DNA from: Planctomycetaceae bacterium
Lineage (GTDB): Bacteria; Planctomycetota; Planctomycetia; Pirellulales; Thermoguttaceae
Length of the DNA: 15,055 nt
Direction of reading: 5' to 3'
Assembly: GCA_009776995.1 (NCBI GenBank)
Contig: WRMR01000049.1
Span: 1-15,055, forward strand
Shown: in pieces, positions 7,020-13,645 of the stretch
Layout: each line of letters starts with the position of its first letter
Numbering within the stretch: the first letter of the stretch is position 1
Position numbers and translations under genes: made by a program
Notes under the pieces: generated by a model
Database searches by the model: none
What the model saw: only the letters and a program-made list of their open reading frames with translations
What the model was told of the DNA's origin: nothing

Positions 7020-7059
7020 GGCGGGCAAGTAGCCTGTGTCAAAAGTTCCTTGACCCGCC
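7020..7059. promoter_or_regulatory. Hairpin between divergent genes
   Basis: GGCGGG (7020-7025) with AAG (7027-7029) pairs with CTT (7049-7051) and CCCGCC (7054-7059). It lies between the leftward small gene and the rightward ORF starting at 7087. It could be an operator or a 5' leader structure of the rightward gene; no T-run follows. Confidence 0.35.
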
Positions 7060-7086
7060 TCAACCCTCCAATTAAGGAGTTGTACG

Positions 7087-7737
7087 ATGGACAAATTTGT
7101 TATCATTTCTGCGGTTTACAAAGATAAATCGCCGGAAAATAAGCGTTTACATTATGTGACGTTTGAAAATGAACGGTGGGACAATTTTATTTTTAGGGAT
7201 CAACTCATTAAAATTATTGAACAAAACCCAAAAAAAGTTTTTGTCAAAATTGAAGGCAATGAATACAATGTTTTCGACTTCGATTTTGGCGAAGGAAAAG
7301 TTGTACGATTTAATGGGAGTTGTGGAAATGGTGACGATTTAGGCAATGTCTCTCGTGGTTATGCGGGAAAAGACCTTGAAAAAATTGAACTTATCAATAA
7401 ATATGCTCTTGAACTCATACAAAATGGGTCAATAAATCAAAGAGTTATTTCGGCTTTTGAGTGTATGTCTCTACCTCACTACGGTTATGTTGAAAAACAC
7501 ATCGCGTCTGGAAGTCTGAAGAAAGTCCAAGGGCACTATGCCTACTACGGCTACACAGGAAATGCTCGCTCACTGAGCAATTTCCGCCATGAAGTGGAGC
7601 GTTGCTGGCGCAAGCACTTGGAACGGAGGAATCGAAACAAGGACATGACTTGGAACCGGTTCCGCCAAATCCTGAAGCAACACCCTCTCCCCTTTCCGAA
7701 AATCGTTCACAAAGGTAAATTGAACGAAGATACGTAG
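7087..7737 (+). CDS. Chimeric ORF: unknown N-terminus fused to the C-terminus of a group II intron reverse transcriptase
   Basis: 216 residues. ATG 7087 has a good ribosome site (AAGGAG at 7074-7079). Residues 1 to about 142 are AT-rich in coding and do not match a family I recognise; they read as a compact mixed alpha/beta domain (KFVIISAVYKD, KKVFVKIEGNEYNVFDFDF). From about residue 144 (nt ~7516) the protein becomes the C-terminal end of a class C intron RT: VQGHYAYYGYTGN, RHEVERCWRKHLERR, MTWNRFRQILKQHPLPFPKIVHKG. The reverse transcriptase catalytic domain is absent. The stop is followed 14 nt later by an intron domain V. The simplest reading is a deletion that joined a resident gene to a dying intron. 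It cannot act as an RT; whether the fusion is translated is unknown. Confidence 0.7.
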   Translation: MDKFVIISAVYKDKSPENKRLHYVTFENERWDNFIFRDQLIKIIEQNPKKVFVKIEGNEYNVFDFDFGEGKVVRFNGSCGNGDDLGNVSRGYAGKDLEKIELINKYALELIQNGSINQRVISAFECMSLPHYGYVEKHIASGSLKKVQGHYAYYGYTGNARSLSNFRHEVERCWRKHLERRNRNKDMTWNRFRQILKQHPLPFPKIVHKGKLNEDT

Positions 7738-7834
7738 AACATGATTCCGAGGAACCGTGTGCGGTAATGTCTGCACGCACGGGTCTGTGGGAGCCTTGGG
7801 AGAGCAATCCCCCAAGGCCACCCGGAAGAACCCC
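7516..7834 (+). mobile_element. 3' remnant of a group IIC intron
   Basis: It comprises the RT C-terminal codons (in the fusion ORF), domain V at 7752-7785 (34 nt, ACCGTG/CACGGGT stem, TGCGG/CTGCA inner stem) and a domain VI hairpin (CCTTGGGAGAGCAATCCCCCAAGG region, closed by GTGG/CCAC) ending about 7834. Compared with the copy at 47-80, the domain V triad is AAC instead of AGC. The 5' part and most of the RT gene are missing, so it cannot splice or move. The exact 3' border is uncertain by a few bases. Confidence 0.75.
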
Positions 7835-7895
7835 CGTCCCGCCGCCGGACATGGAGGTCGACGCGGATTTCGGAACTGGCGCAACATATTGGTAG

Positions 7896-8066
7896 TTACC
7901 GGACAAATACTTCGTCGGTGCGAGTGCCTTGACCGAAAGGGTTTTGATAGGCACGTCCAAAAGCATCGTAAGCAACTTCCGTTCCGAATCTGGCTGTCGT
8001 GAATGGACGTTGAACACGAATCGGCCGCAAATCGGTATTCTCGCGGCGGTCTGACCGAGGCGTCAT
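7896..8066 (-). CDS. Small hypothetical protein
   Basis: 56 residues from ATG 8066, preceded by a strong ribosome site (GGAAGGAA, about 5 nt upstream), which is the main reason to call it. The protein is Arg-rich (RSDRRENTDLRPIRVQRPF) with no hydrophobic segment and no family I recognise. The early LRPIRVQRPFT faintly recalls the N-terminus of RNase PH, but the rest does not follow, so this is not claimed. A different frame stays open beyond its stop, so a decayed longer gene, cut off by the intron remnant at 7834, is possible. Confidence 0.4.
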   Translation of the reverse strand: MTPRSDRRENTDLRPIRVQRPFTTARFGTEVAYDAFGRAYQNPFGQGTRTDEVFVR

Positions 8067-8211
8067 GGTTATTCCTTCCGGCTTTTGCCGGGAAATATCA
8101 AGACATGATTTCCATGATAATCGGGATAGCGGACAAAAGGGATACCCCACTCTCCTGAAATATCCTGTTCATCCTGTCAGAAAAAAAAACCAAATCCCCC
8201 TTTGATCATTT

Positions 8212-8284
8212 GCGACTGGAAAGTCGCTGCGAGACGAGCGGTGACCTGGCGTACACCTGTACCAGCCGTTCGTAGTCACGGCTC
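8212..8284. ncRNA. Possible structured RNA or DNA element
   Basis: A perfect hairpin GCGACT-GGAA-AGTCGC (8212-8227) is followed by an outer stem GAGCGGTGAC/GTCACGGCTC (8236-8245, 8275-8284; nine of ten pair) enclosing an inner stem CTGG-cg-TACA / TGTACCAG (8246-8265). The nested pairing is far more than expected by chance, but I recognise no Rfam family and no promoter or terminator fixes its strand. Confidence 0.35.
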
Positions 8285-8336
8285 ACGCGTTACCATTGTG
8301 CTTCCGACGAAATGAAAGGGGAGATTTGATTTTCTC

Positions 8337-8356
8337 AAAATATTATACAATATTTT
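8337..8356. repeat. Perfect inverted repeat AAAATATT-ATAC-AATATTTT
   Basis: Eight-base arms around ATAC, about 270 bp upstream of the broken oxidoreductase gene. It could be an operator or a weak hairpin. Confidence 0.45.
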
Positions 8357-8626
8357 CCAGCCCGGGTGAAGGCCATTTTGGGGCAGGTCGTCAAAATGGG
8401 TGATATTTGTATTGGCGCATCTCCGAAATCAAGTGAAGTTTGTCGAATATACAATCTTTTTGACGCGAAAATGAAAAGGGGTGCAACAAAATTTTACCAC
8501 CCCCATGGTCAGGAGTTGATCAATCTTCTCTATTGCAACAAGAGGAATTGGCGATAAAATTTATGTGTCACTTTGAACTTTCCAACTATTCGGATGAATA
8601 ATCACAATTATTGAAATACCCAACAA

Positions 8627-9551
8627 ATGAAAATTGGAATCATCGGAATGAGTGCGGGGAACGCACACCCCTACTCATGGTCGCTCATGGTCGGCAATCA
8701 TTAATGGGCGTTTCGACGCCAATGAAATCAACAGGATTGGTTATCCGGCTGTTGCGGCTTATTTGGAAGCCAACAAACAAACTTTGGGCATCCCTGGGAC
8801 AAAAGTCACTTGTGTCTGGTCGCAGGATGACGAAATCTCTCAAAGTATTTCCCGAACGACCGGAATCGAACAGATAGCCGGAAGTCTGGATGAAATGGCA
8901 GGACAAGTAGACGCGGTTATTCTGGCACGCGACGACGCCGAAAACCACGTCGCCCTGGCGCGTCCGTTGATCGATGCCGGTATTCCCATCTTTATCGACA
9001 AACCGCTTGCCCTGTCCATTCCTGAACTTGAGTACTTCTCGAATGAGGTTGCAAAGGGAAAGCTCATCATGTCCTGTTCGTCCATGCGTTATGCCAATGA
9101 ATGTATGGTAGTCAGACAGGAGTTGGCTGCACTGGGAAAACTTGAATTCGCCACTGCCGTTGGCAAAAAGGACTGGAACAAATATGGCGTCCACCTTTTG
9201 GAAGCCTTGTTCAGTATTCTGGATGACCCTCGTCCCGCTTCGGTCAGGAATTTTGGACAGCCGGGCAGGGACATCGTCTCGATCACTTTTGAGAACGGAT
9301 TTCAGGCCATTGTCAGTCTTTTCATGGATATTACGCCCACCTTTCAATTATCCGTATTCGGACAGACCGGCTGGAGGTTAGCTGATATCAAAAACTCTTA
9401 TTCCATGTTTCGCGACAACATCATTGAATTTATCCGTTCGGTGCGGGAAAAAAAGGCACGGTTGTCATTCGACAAAACCGAAAGAATCATTCGTACCCTC
9501 ATGGGAGCCAATGAAAGTTTGCAACAGGGAGGAAAGATCATCCATTTGTAG
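8627..9551 (+). pseudogene. Gfo/Idh/MocA-family oxidoreductase, frameshifted
   Basis: The family comprises NAD(P)-dependent sugar or inositol dehydrogenases with an N-terminal Rossmann fold. The gene starts at ATG 8627 with MKIGIIGMSAGNAHPYSWS, then runs into a TAA after 25 codons; the rest continues in another frame from about 8684 to the stop at 9551. A 10-bp tandem duplication at 8674-8693 causes the shift; removing one copy gives one open protein of about 304 residues with GIIGMSAGNAHPYSWSAIIN. Downstream are the family's DAVILARDDAENH segment, IPIFIDKPLA (the lysine-proline motif) and a C-terminal alpha/beta domain lacking some length. It precedes an SDR gene that is also broken. Together they would have formed a sugar-alcohol catabolic pair; substrate unknown. 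A sequencing error is possible but an exact 10-bp repeat is more typical of real slippage. Confidence 0.85.
8674..8693 (+). repeat. 10-bp tandem duplication CTCATGGTCG x2
   Basis: Copies at 8674-8683 and 8684-8693 are identical and abut. The added ten bases shift the oxidoreductase reading frame by one. Confidence 0.9.
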
Positions 9552-9703
9552 ATGATTTATTCGACTTTAGCCAATTGTTCTTTCCGATGAGTGTGCCCGT
9601 TGATCCTTGGGGAAAACGGGTTCACGTATTACATTGTCGAATTATTCTCAATCGGTTTGGGTAGAAAAGTCAGTTTCATTGAATCAATAATAATAACAAC
9701 AAC

Positions 9704-10033
9704 ATGAACATCTGGGAATTACTGAGTTTAAAGGGAAAAGTCCTCCTTGTTTCAGGAGGTGCCGGTAACTATGGCAAGTGCATCTGTGAAGGGTTGGCAG
9801 AAGCGGGGGGCACAGTCGTTATCGCTTCCCGCAATTGGGACAAATGCAAGACTGTCGCCGATGATTTCCGCGCAAAAGGCCTGGATGTTCACGCGATGAA
9901 GGTTGAGCAGAGCGACCATGATTCAATTCTTTGTTTGAAAAACGGGCTGCTGAAAACGTTTGGCAAATTGGATGTGTTTGTCAACAATTCCGTTGCACGT
10001 CCCATGAAAAGCTATGGATCCTTGCCAAAATAA
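9704..10033 (+). pseudogene. Short-chain dehydrogenase/reductase, truncated by an insertion sequence
   Basis: 109 codons remain of a family normally near 250 residues. The N-terminal Rossmann dinucleotide motif is present as SGGAGNYGKCICEGLAEAG (17-35), then VVIASRNWDKC and the NNSVA segment, equivalent to the NNAG motif. The active-site Ser, Tyr and Lys regions are lost. The SDR sequence ends at about 10024, where the IS begins; the last codons and TAA are supplied by the IS terminal repeat (CCA AAA TAA). No continuation of the SDR is found beyond the far end of the IS at 11296. There is no obvious ribosome site before ATG 9704. It lies 152 bp after the broken Gfo/Idh/MocA gene. Confidence 0.85.
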
Positions 10034-10042
10034 CATTTACAA
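10025..10042 (+). repeat. Left terminal inverted repeat of the ISAzo13-family element
   Basis: This is the outer end next to the SDR gene. It differs from the right repeat at one base (A for G at position 11). Confidence 0.8.
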
Positions 10043-10045
10043 TTG

Positions 10046-11236
10046 CTACGATATTCTTTGTGAAATTTTGTAGTTCCATTTCCCCAAAACATCATTCCGT
10101 ATGATGTTCAAGGCGTTGAGTTGTTCGTTGGTGATTTTTCGTTTCGTCGGATAAATATTACGGTCTTCCATTGCGTCAACTTTCAAACCGGTACTACTCG
10201 TCGTATGACCAATCAAATTGATGATCACATCCAGGCTTGTCAGTGGTTGTCCCTTCCAGTTCATCGAAATGTGATTGAACAGTCGATGCTCAATCTTGTT
10301 CGTGCCCGGCGGAAAATGACTCATAAAAATCGTCAAGCCACTCTCGTCCGCAAACTCTTGCAAGCAAAATTTCCAAAGGCGACTGCGACTGCTGTTACTT
10401 CCGCCACCGTCCGCCGTGATGAAAAGGTCTTTCGCGTTCGGATAAAGTTCCCTGCCCAAGTGTTTGTACCAGCGTCGAATCGATTCCACCGCAAATTCGG
10501 CTGTGTCATGGTCAATCCCAACATTCACCCAACCGACATTCTTTTGCAAATCGTAAATTCCATACGGCGTCGCTTTGCCAAGTTCCTTGTCGATAAAGTC
10601 ATAAACTTTCACCAACTCCGGATCGCCTTTGGGACGCCAAACCCTGCCGTTTTGCCGGTCATTTCCGATCAACACCTTCTTCTTGGCATCGACCGAAATG
10701 ACAGGACAACCCTGCTTCAAAAATTCCGCAACCTGTGCGTTGATGAACTCGAATTGCGTGTTGCGGTCAGGATTCGTTCCGCCTTCGAGCGACTTGCGAT
10801 TCGCAGCGAGTTGATATTCCAATTCGTGCAACAACCGAAAAACTTGGGTTTTGGAAACATCGAATCCTTGTTCATTCAACGCTTCGCTCAAGTGCTGTGT
10901 GCTGTGCGTTGTCCACCGAAGCGGCGACATGGGATCACCCTTGGCGGTCGGCTCGACCAACGCATCAAGTGCAGGCAACAAACCCGGTTGTTTTTGGGTG
11001 GCTTTTTTTCGCCCACTTCCTTCACGGCGCACACGATTTTCAGTGAGCCGCTTGTTGTTTTTAAGTTCCTTGATGCCTTTGAGGATCGTAGGCCGGGAAA
11101 GCCCCGTCGCACGGGCAACGATACTGATACCGCCATGCCCCAAACACATCGCTTCGCTCGCCGCCCAAAGACGACGCTGACGTTCGTTCCACTCAAGCCG
11201 CAACGTGTGAAACTTCCTTGCAATGATCGCTTCCAT
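10046..11236 (-). CDS. ISAzo13-family transposase
   Basis: 396 residues, a full-length DDE transposase. An N-terminal HTH region (GGISIVARATGLSRPTILKG, 35-54) should bind the terminal repeats. The catalytic core shows VISVDAKKK (Asp183), FITADGGGSNSSRSRLW (Asp276) and HFPPGTNKIEHRLF (Glu316), the characteristic signatures of the ISAzo13 family. No frameshift or stop interrupts it, so it may still be active. The coding region ends three bases from the left terminal repeat and begins 42 bases inside the right one. The start codon ATG 11236 has a moderate purine stretch upstream. Confidence 0.95.
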   Translation of the reverse strand: MEAIIARKFHTLRLEWNERQRRLWAASEAMCLGHGGISIVARATGLSRPTILKGIKELKNNKRLTENRVRREGSGRKKATQKQPGLLPALDALVEPTAKGDPMSPLRWTTHSTQHLSEALNEQGFDVSKTQVFRLLHELEYQLAANRKSLEGGTNPDRNTQFEFINAQVAEFLKQGCPVISVDAKKKVLIGNDRQNGRVWRPKGDPELVKVYDFIDKELGKATPYGIYDLQKNVGWVNVGIDHDTAEFAVESIRRWYKHLGRELYPNAKDLFITADGGGSNSSRSRLWKFCLQEFADESGLTIFMSHFPPGTNKIEHRLFNHISMNWKGQPLTSLDVIINLIGHTTSSTGLKVDAMEDRNIYPTKRKITNEQLNALNIIRNDVLGKWNYKISQRIS

Positions 11237-11278
11237 GAGATAACTCCACGAAAGAAATCATAACATATTTATGTGCGT

Positions 11279-11296
11279 TTGTAAACGTTATTTTGG
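11279..11296 (-). repeat. Right terminal inverted repeat of the ISAzo13-family element
   Basis: It reads TTGTAAACGTTATTTTGG on the plus strand. The transposase start lies just inside it, so its promoter is expected between here and 11237. Confidence 0.8.
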
Positions 11297-11475
11297 AACG
11301 ACTCCTTATGCCAACTTTGCATGTCAAAAAACAGAGAAATTGTATTGGTTTCCGCCGCATTTCCGGCCAGCCGGGGTTATAATTATGTTGCTTGTTGCCA
11401 CATCCCCTTTGATTCAATGGCACAGTTTTCATTTCCATGACTTGGTTGACAGAATTTCCGTTCAGGGGCATTATT

Positions 11476-13233
11476 ATGCCAAAAAAACGCTACACGAATC
11501 GTTCCGGGACAATCATTGCGGTCGTTCTGGTTGTCATCGTGATCCTTTCGCTGGCGGCTCTGTCCCTCGCGAAGCTGATGCAAGCCGAGCAGCGCGGGGC
11601 AAAGTACAACATGCGTCAGACGCAGGTGCGTTATCTCGCCGAGTCGGGGATTGATGCCCTGCGCGTGCTGTTGATGTACAACGAGGAAGACCTGCTCGAC
11701 TTGGGAGGACTGTACGATAATCCCGACGAATTGTGTGGCGTATTGGTGGCCGACAATTTTCGGGACGTGCGCGAAGTTGGGCGATTCAGCGTGATTTCGC
11801 CCTGGCTGGACGAATACGGGATGCCAACGGACGTGCGTTACGGACTGGCCGACGAATCGGCGAAAATCGACCTGCGAATGATTTGGGCTTACGAACTCGA
11901 GAAACCGGGCGTTGGCCGTGAGATACTGATGAACCTGCCCGGCATGGACGAGTACATCGCCGACGCGATCCTCGACTGGCTCGACGAGGACGACGAAACC
12001 CGCGATTACGGGGCCGAGTCCGAATATTACGAAGGGTTGGACGTGCCTTACCGTCTGCGAAACGCGATGATCGAATCGCTGGACGAACTGTTGCTCGTCG
12101 ATGGTGTGACGCCGGCGTTGCTGTATGGAGCCGACTGGAACCGTAACGGGCTGGTCGATCTCGGCGAACCGGACCCGCTCGACTTCCAACTGGAAACCGA
12201 TTATGACAATTCGGAAGGCTTGCTCGACTGCGGCTGGGCCGCCTTGCTGACGATCAGCAGTGCCGAACGCGCCAGGAGCAGCGACGATTCCGATAAAGTC
12301 AACGTCAACAGTGACGATCTTGAAGAATTGCAACAGCAATTGACATCGAAACTCAACAACGAAGATTGGGTCAACTACATCATCGCCTATCGTTTGTTCG
12401 GCGAAACGAACCTGACCACCTCGGACGAATCCGAAGCCGGGAGTAACGGCTCGTCAACGACAGGCAACAGCCCGACGGGCAATTCACCGGGTGATGCAAC
12501 CGGCGATTCCTCCAGTGAATCACCGGGTAATCAAACTGGTGGTGACCAATCCGGTGACGACCAGGCTGACGATGGCGAGCAATCATCGGATGAAAGCAAT
12601 CGCTCGTTTGACTTGTCGCAGGAACCGAAAGCGAAAATCTTCAGTGTCCTCGACCTGGTCGGCGGTTCGTTGCAAGTGCAATATGAAGGTGAATCATCAA
12701 CGGAAACACTGGAATCCCCGTTTACCGAAGCGTCGCTGGCATCGGACATGCCGACATTGCTCGACGCGATTCGCATCAACGACGGCACATTTTCGCGTGT
12801 CAATCTCAACGAAGCCCCGCGCGGCGTACTGTTGGCCATTCCCGGCATGACGGATGAGATGCTTGACGCCATACTCGCCAACCGTATTCCCGACCCGGTT
12901 GAACAGGCCGAAGAGGAAATCGACGAAATGCAATACGAACTCTGGCCGTTGCTGCTTGAGTACGTTGACCTTGATACGATGAAACAAATCGCGCCCTACG
13001 TCACCTCCAAGGGATCGATCTGCTCGGCGCAAATCGTCGGGCGGTTTGACGCGAAAAGTCCGGCGTCACGACTGCACGTCTGGCTCGACACATCGGAAAA
13101 ACCGGCGAAAATTCTCCGAGTGCAAGACCTGAGCCACCTCGGACCGGGTTACACCCCGGAAATGCTCGGCGTCAATCAGGACACCCGCTCGACCTTCTCG
13201 ACAGGCAACGCGGTCAGTTACGCGGGAAGGTGA
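11476..13233 (+). CDS. GspK-like minor pseudopilin (type II secretion)
   Basis: 585 residues. A short basic N-terminus (MPKKRYTNRS) precedes a single hydrophobic helix (12-34, IIAVVLVVIVILSLAALSL) and an AESG-type amphipathic region (55-58), as in GspK pseudopilins, which cap the type II secretion pseudopilus tip. Typical GspK helix-hairpin-helix parts follow: NLPGMDEYIADAILDWLD and a later NLNEAPRGVLLAIPGMTDEMLDAIL. A loop DWNRNGLVDLGE matches the EF-hand pattern; known GspK proteins bind calcium. A Ser/Gly/Asp/Asn-rich stretch of about 65 residues (about 315-380) interrupts the second half and is probably a flexible linker. I chose ATG 11476, with AGGGGC upstream, over an in-frame ATG 39 bp earlier, since it puts the helix near the N-terminus. 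The gene begins 180 bp after the IS. Confidence 0.85.
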   Translation: MPKKRYTNRSGTIIAVVLVVIVILSLAALSLAKLMQAEQRGAKYNMRQTQVRYLAESGIDALRVLLMYNEEDLLDLGGLYDNPDELCGVLVADNFRDVREVGRFSVISPWLDEYGMPTDVRYGLADESAKIDLRMIWAYELEKPGVGREILMNLPGMDEYIADAILDWLDEDDETRDYGAESEYYEGLDVPYRLRNAMIESLDELLLVDGVTPALLYGADWNRNGLVDLGEPDPLDFQLETDYDNSEGLLDCGWAALLTISSAERARSSDDSDKVNVNSDDLEELQQQLTSKLNNEDWVNYIIAYRLFGETNLTTSDESEAGSNGSSTTGNSPTGNSPGDATGDSSSESPGNQTGGDQSGDDQADDGEQSSDESNRSFDLSQEPKAKIFSVLDLVGGSLQVQYEGESSTETLESPFTEASLASDMPTLLDAIRINDGTFSRVNLNEAPRGVLLAIPGMTDEMLDAILANRIPDPVEQAEEEIDEMQYELWPLLLEYVDLDTMKQIAPYVTSKGSICSAQIVGRFDAKSPASRLHVWLDTSEKPAKILRVQDLSHLGPGYTPEMLGVNQDTRSTFSTGNAVSYAGR

Positions 13234-13238
13234 AAAGA

Positions 13239-13300
13239 ATATGAACCTGGAGTACCCGGCGGCGGGTTTGACCGTTGCCCTGGCGTTAAGCCGTTCATAT
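13239..13300 (+). terminator. Possible 3' structure of the GspK-like gene
   Basis: ATATGAAC (13239-13246) pairs with GTTCATAT (13293-13300), enclosing ACCCG-GCGG-CGGGT (13254-13267) and a GGC/GCC stem. It starts six bases after the stop codon. There is no T-run, so it is a multi-branched structure rather than a classical intrinsic terminator. Confidence 0.35.
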
Positions 13301-13530
13301 ACACCCCCGGTTGCCGTTCACATACTATTCTTACTATTCTCCTCAAGTTCGACAGTTTCGTGTCTCGAAAAAACAATTCCACGCAATTTGCGAAACAATC
13401 AATTTTGAAGTAACTGGATGTGGAAATTCGTAAATAGCACGTTTTTTTGCCACTATTTTGCCACAACGCCACACTTCAAAGATTTCCACAAAAAATTATC
13501 GTTTTTTTTTCAAAATCACCAATCGGCGGC

Positions 13531-13559
13531 TTGCATTCTTTATTGAGGTTGCTTACAAT
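13531..13559 (+). promoter_or_regulatory. Sigma70-type promoter of the DUF1559 gene
   Basis: TTGCAT (13531-13536) and TACAAT (13554-13559) are separated by 17 bp. Transcription from about 13566 would give a leader of about 64 nt to the ATG at 13630. Confidence 0.5.
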
Positions 13560-13617
13560 AACATCTGTTAATCGTAATGTGCGATTAGCTTAATATGTTG
13601 ACCAAGCAAGAGAAATT

Positions 13618-13632
13618 GGGAGAAATTCAATG
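13618..13632 (+). promoter_or_regulatory. Ribosome site and ATG in the alternate frame of the DUF1559 gene
   Basis: GGGAG (13618-13622) lies seven bases before ATG 13630. This is the best initiation signal, but its frame meets TAA (13669-13671) just after the poly-G run. With nine G instead of ten it would read MKKFQNVKMGGGNLRAFTLVEL, a normal prepilin leader. Confidence 0.65.
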
Positions 13633-13645
13633 AAAAAGTTTCAAA

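Larger units (their letters stand above)
8067..8626. other. Gene-free region with structured DNA
   Basis: No supported gene; the 63-codon ORF at 8366-8557 has no ribosome site or family features. It holds the repeat-like ATCCTGTTCATCCTGTC (about 8162-8178), the folded element 8212-8284, an AT-rich palindrome 8337-8356 and an inverted repeat CCATTTTG/CAAAATGG (8373-8380, 8392-8399). Confidence 0.5.
10025..11296 (-). mobile_element. ISAzo13-family insertion sequence, complete
   Basis: 1272 bp bounded by terminal inverted repeats: CCAAAATAACATTTACAA at 10025-10042 and its counterpart at 11279-11296 (reverse complement CCAAAATAACGTTTACAA, one mismatch in 18). One intact transposase gene fills the interior on the minus strand. 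I find no matching target duplication at the two borders, and the SDR gene does not continue past 11296, so the flanks have probably been rearranged. Confidence 0.85.
13234..13629. other. Spacer between GspK-like and DUF1559 genes
   Basis: No gene supported. It holds a folded element directly after the GspK stop (13239-13300), a near-perfect 13-bp direct repeat (13290-13302 GCCGTTCATATAC and 13313-13325 GCCGTTCACATAC), an AT-rich stretch with repeated GCCAC (13448-13474), and the promoter before the DUF1559 gene. Confidence 0.5.

Noticed and set aside
7445..8017. 190-codon ORF on the minus strand
   Set aside because: It runs through the intron domain V/VI and RT remnant on the other strand and has no ribosome site; only its upstream part might belong to a decayed gene.
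7896..8066. RNase PH N-terminus
   Set aside because: Only about ten residues (LRPIRVQRPFT) look similar and the following family residues are absent.
8366..8557. 63-codon ORF on the plus strand
   Set aside because: No ribosome site, no recognisable sequence features, and it overlaps inverted repeats.
10121..11263. 380-codon ORF on the plus strand
   Set aside because: Antisense to the intact ISAzo13-family transposase.
11339..11383. Promoter of the GspK-like gene at TATAAT 11378
   Set aside because: The -10-like hexamer is good but no -35 element lies 16-18 bp upstream.
11383..12339. 318-codon ORF on the minus strand
   Set aside because: Antisense to the GspK-like gene; no family features.
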